From positions 434,001-498,000 of the forward strand of contig CDRNVI010000149.1 of the NCBI GenBank assembly GCA_977017575.1: 64,000 bases of DNA, given 5' to 3'. This DNA comes from Paramoeba atlantica (taxonomy: Eukaryota; Discosea). Below the pieces are notes generated by a model. The model made no database searches, was not told where the DNA came from, and saw nothing but the letters and a program-made list of their open reading frames with translations. Of the stretch, positions 62,685-64,000 are shown piece by piece. Within the stretch, counting starts at the first letter, position 1. Each line of letters opens with the position of its first letter. The position numbers and the translations under genes are program-made.

Positions 62685-63720
62685 AACTGAACTGCTTCTT
62701 TCTTGCTCAAAGGTTTTTCTCTCTTTCTTTTTTCTTTTTCTTTTTTCTTTTTTTCTACTTCGTCAATTTGCTCTTTCAAAGGTTTTTTCTCTTCTTTTTT
62801 TTATTTCTTTTTTTTAAACTGGTCTGAGCTGAACTGCTTCTTTGTTGATCAAAGGTTTTTCTCTCTCTTTCTCTCTTCTTTTTTTTTCTTTTTTTTTTTC
62901 TTCTTTCTTCTTTTTTCTTTTTTCTTTTTTCTTTTTTTTTTTTTCTTTTTTCTTTTTTCTTTTTTCTTTTTTTTTTCTTTTTTCTTTTTTTTTTCTTTTT
63001 CTTTTCTTTTTCCTTCTTTCTTTTCTTTTTTTCTTTTCAAAGGTGGTTTTTTCTCTTCTTTTTCTCTCTCTTTTTCTCTTCTCTTTTTTTTTTTTTTTTT
63101 TTTTGAACTTGGTCTGAACTGAACTGCTTCTTTGTTGCTCAAAGGTTTTTCTCTCTTTCTTTCTCTTTTCTTTTTTTCCTTTTTTTTCTTTTTTTTTTCT
63201 TTTTTTTCTTTTTTTCTACTTCGTCAATTTGCTCTTTCAAAGGTTTTTTCTCTTCTTTTTTTATTTCTTTTTTTTAAACTGGTCTGAGCTGAACTGATTC
63301 TTTGTTGACCAAAGGTTTTTCTCTCTCTTTCTCTCTCCTTTTTTTTTTCTTTTTTTTCTTTTTTTTTCTTTTTTTTCTTTTTTTTCTTTTTTTTTCTTTT
63401 TTTTTCTTTTTCTTTTTTCTTTTTTCTTTTTTCTTTTTCTTTTTCTTTTCTATTTCTTTTTTTTCGAGCTTGGTCTCACTCTTTTTTCTCTTTTTTCCCC
63501 TTTTTCCTTTTTTTTTTCTTTTTTTTCCTTTCCTTTTTCTTTTTTTTCCTTTCCTTTTTTCTTTCTTTTTTTCTCTTTTTCTTTTTCTTTTCTTTTCTTT
63601 TTCTTTTTCTTTTTTTCTTTTTTCTTCCTTTCCTTTTTCTTTTTCTTTTTCTTTTTCTTTTTTTTTTTAGAGCGAGCGACTTCGTCAATTTGCCCTTTCA
63701 AAGGTTTTTTCTCTTCTTTT
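62685..63720 (+). repeat. Tandem repeat of about 460 bp with internal pyrimidine tracts
   Basis: The block ACTTCGTCAATTTGC, then CTTTCAAAGGTTTTTTCTC, occurs at 62758, 63218 and 63675 (period about 460). CTGAACTGCTTCTTTGTTG-like blocks occur at 62690, 62828, 63120 and 63288. Between them are long T/C runs of changing length. The Phe/Ser/Leu and Lys/Arg/Glu frames are compositional. Confidence 0.8.
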
Positions 63721-63724
63721 AGCC

Positions 63725-64000
63725 TGGGCCTGTAGCAAGATTGCACACCAGCCTTTTTGAGGGTGCGAAAAGAAGAGGTCTTTTTGACCCTTGATTTACC
63801 TCTTCTTTTTGGATTTGTGTTTGTGATTGGTCAAAATCAGTGAAAGTCCACTTGCAATTGGGTCCAGGTGTGGGGACGTAATAAAGTCGCCAGAGCAATG
63901 GTTGTCACTTGGTTCATTTTTCTGTTTCCATTCTTTTGGAATTTTTTCGAAAAAAATGGCCTCTGTTGAAGCGATGTTTCTCTGCAACAAAAAGCATTAT
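63725..64000. other. Window end; possible start of a gene at 63957
   Basis: Sequence complexity rises again. An ATG at 63957 on the + strand opens a frame (MASVEAMFLCNKKHY) that runs off the window. A 64-residue minus-strand frame overlaps it. Neither can be judged from so little. Confidence 0.25.

Overview
The window looks like nuclear DNA of an AT-rich unicellular eukaryote. The evidence is a eukaryotic-type 28S rRNA 3' part, nuclear tRNA genes with Pol III T-tract terminators, a dispersed 5S rRNA gene, a three-unit polyubiquitin gene, AATAAA polyadenylation signals, one likely spliceosomal intron, and a mixed load of eukaryotic transposons. The readable genes use the standard genetic code. 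I cannot name the lineage. The ubiquitin carries unusual residues at positions 24, 25 and 28, so this is not an animal, plant or yeast sequence.

Layout. 1-2475: 3' part of the 28S rRNA gene. 2715-6220: four tRNA genes (Gly-TCC, His-GTG, Thr-AGT, Met-CAT), all on the + strand. Copies of one LINE family (here LINE-A) lie between them. Two have clear target site duplications and sit 148 and 141 bp downstream of tRNA-Gly and tRNA-His. 6.2-16.3 kb: mostly noncoding and rich in polypyrimidine, with one probable small spliced gene on the minus strand. 16.3-18.8 kb: a decayed piggyBac-type element. 21.5-23.6 kb: a reversed piggyBac scrap and a decayed second LINE (LINE-C). 24.3-24.7 kb: a tRNA-derived SINE with a perfect target site duplication. 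25.63-39.03 kb: a satellite of alternating 193-bp monomers (386-bp dimer) with an exactly constant period. About 41.2-48.6 kb: a third LINE (LINE-B: MYND-like finger, reverse transcriptase, restriction-like endonuclease remnants). It ends beside a 5S rRNA gene. A SINE sits inside LINE-B, and an apparently intact pogo/Tigger transposon sits inside that SINE. 49.4-50.4 kb: a PB1-domain coiled-coil protein gene. 50.7-53.7 kb: purine/pyrimidine tracts and a G-rich minisatellite. 54.8-55.5 kb: polyubiquitin on the minus strand. 57.9-59.3 kb: T/G-rich simple repeats. 60.65 kb: tRNA-Lys(CTT). 60.9-62.3 kb: a Crypton-like tyrosine recombinase on the minus strand. 62.5-62.7 kb: a 168-bp foldback. 62.7-63.7 kb: a repeat of about 460 bp.

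The cellular genes are housekeeping RNA and protein genes scattered among repeats. The strongest candidates for something undescribed are: (a) a LINE family that appears to target the region downstream of tRNA genes; (b) a dispersed ~50-bp hairpin family present in four copies; (c) the three-level nested insertion that orders LINE-B, SINE and pogo in time; and (d) the perfectly periodic dimeric satellite. All similarity calls come from reading motifs; no database search was made.
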